From Lactobacillus sp. ESL0246 (GTDB taxonomy: Bacteria > Bacillota > Bacilli > Lactobacillales > Lactobacillaceae): DNA of 64,000 nt. Below, in pieces: positions 63,998-64,000 of the stretch. The notes beneath the pieces were generated by a model. It made no database searches, was not told the origin of the DNA, and was given only the letters and a program-made list of their open reading frames with translations. The position numbers were made by a program, and so were the translations under genes. The stretch covers positions 248,001 through 312,000 of the forward strand of contig NZ_REHC01000006.1 in assembly GCF_003692965.1 (NCBI RefSeq), given 5' to 3'. Positions within the stretch are counted from its first letter, which is position 1; each line of letters starts with the position of its first letter.

Positions 63998-64000
63998 AAT

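Overview
The window looks like chromosome from an AT-rich Lactobacillus, probably of the L. acidophilus/L. delbrueckii group. The signs are a YSIRK-type signal peptide on a huge surface protein that ends in SLAP (S-layer-type) wall-binding repeats, the Firmicute gene orders upp-atpBEFHAGDC, mbl-yidD-DUF2969-rodA, mreBCD and mraZ-rsmH-ftsL-pbp-mraY-murD, a T-box valS leader, and AGGAGG-type ribosome binding sites with frequent TTG/GTG starts. Species cannot be fixed from the sequence alone.

Layout. 1-9.9 kb is a carbohydrate locus. On the minus strand are a GH78 alpha-L-rhamnosidase, a GH3 NagZ-like glycosidase and the start of a beta-phosphoglucomutase. On the plus strand an AraC-type regulator precedes a cellobiose-family PTS (EIIC, GH1 6-phospho-beta-glucosidase, EIIB). 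The EIIB gene is frame-disrupted at an A run, and a truncated GH39 glycosidase remnant follows. 10-12.5 kb holds a tiny membrane protein, a beta-lactamase-fold hydrolase and a LytTR regulator/DUF3021 membrane protein pair. 12.5-18.4 kb is an accessory, heavily decayed island. It begins at two tRNA genes with unusual C34 anticodons (Glu-CTC, Gln-CTG), carries the C-terminal end of a tyrosine recombinase, IS4- and IS3-type transposase remnants, a surface-protein fragment and an HD-hydrolase pseudogene. It also keeps an intact-looking RelB/YafQ toxin-antitoxin pair and an MFS exporter behind a perfect palindromic operator.

18.4-34 kb is core: murT (with no gatD beside it), tdk-prfA-prmC-tsaC, upp, the complete F1Fo ATPase operon, and mbl-yidD-DUF2969-rodA. 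34-43.5 kb has a UspA protein, a probable 6S RNA (not protein coding, minus strand), the 4.6-kb SLAP/DUF1542 adhesin gene interrupted by a one-base frameshift, a remnant of a second SLAP gene, then rarA-yueI and rpsD with a structured leader. 43.8-64 kb is core again: ezrA, iscS-thiI, T-box-valS-folC-HAD-radC, mreBCD, two small membrane proteins (DUF4044, DUF3397), and the dcw cluster behind three MraZ boxes.

Taken together, the core genes supply ATP synthase, elongation (Mbl/MreBCD/RodA) and division (EzrA, FtsL, PBP, MraY, MurD) machinery plus tRNA thiolation and translation functions. The accessory parts supply plant-glycoside use, surface adhesion and remnants of mobile DNA. Nothing here is a clear-cut new system. 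The most interesting leads are the homopolymer frameshifts in the adhesin and EIIB genes, a YafQ toxin that lacks its catalytic histidine, the C34 tRNA pair, the LytTR/DUF3021 promoter repeats and the candidate 6S RNA.
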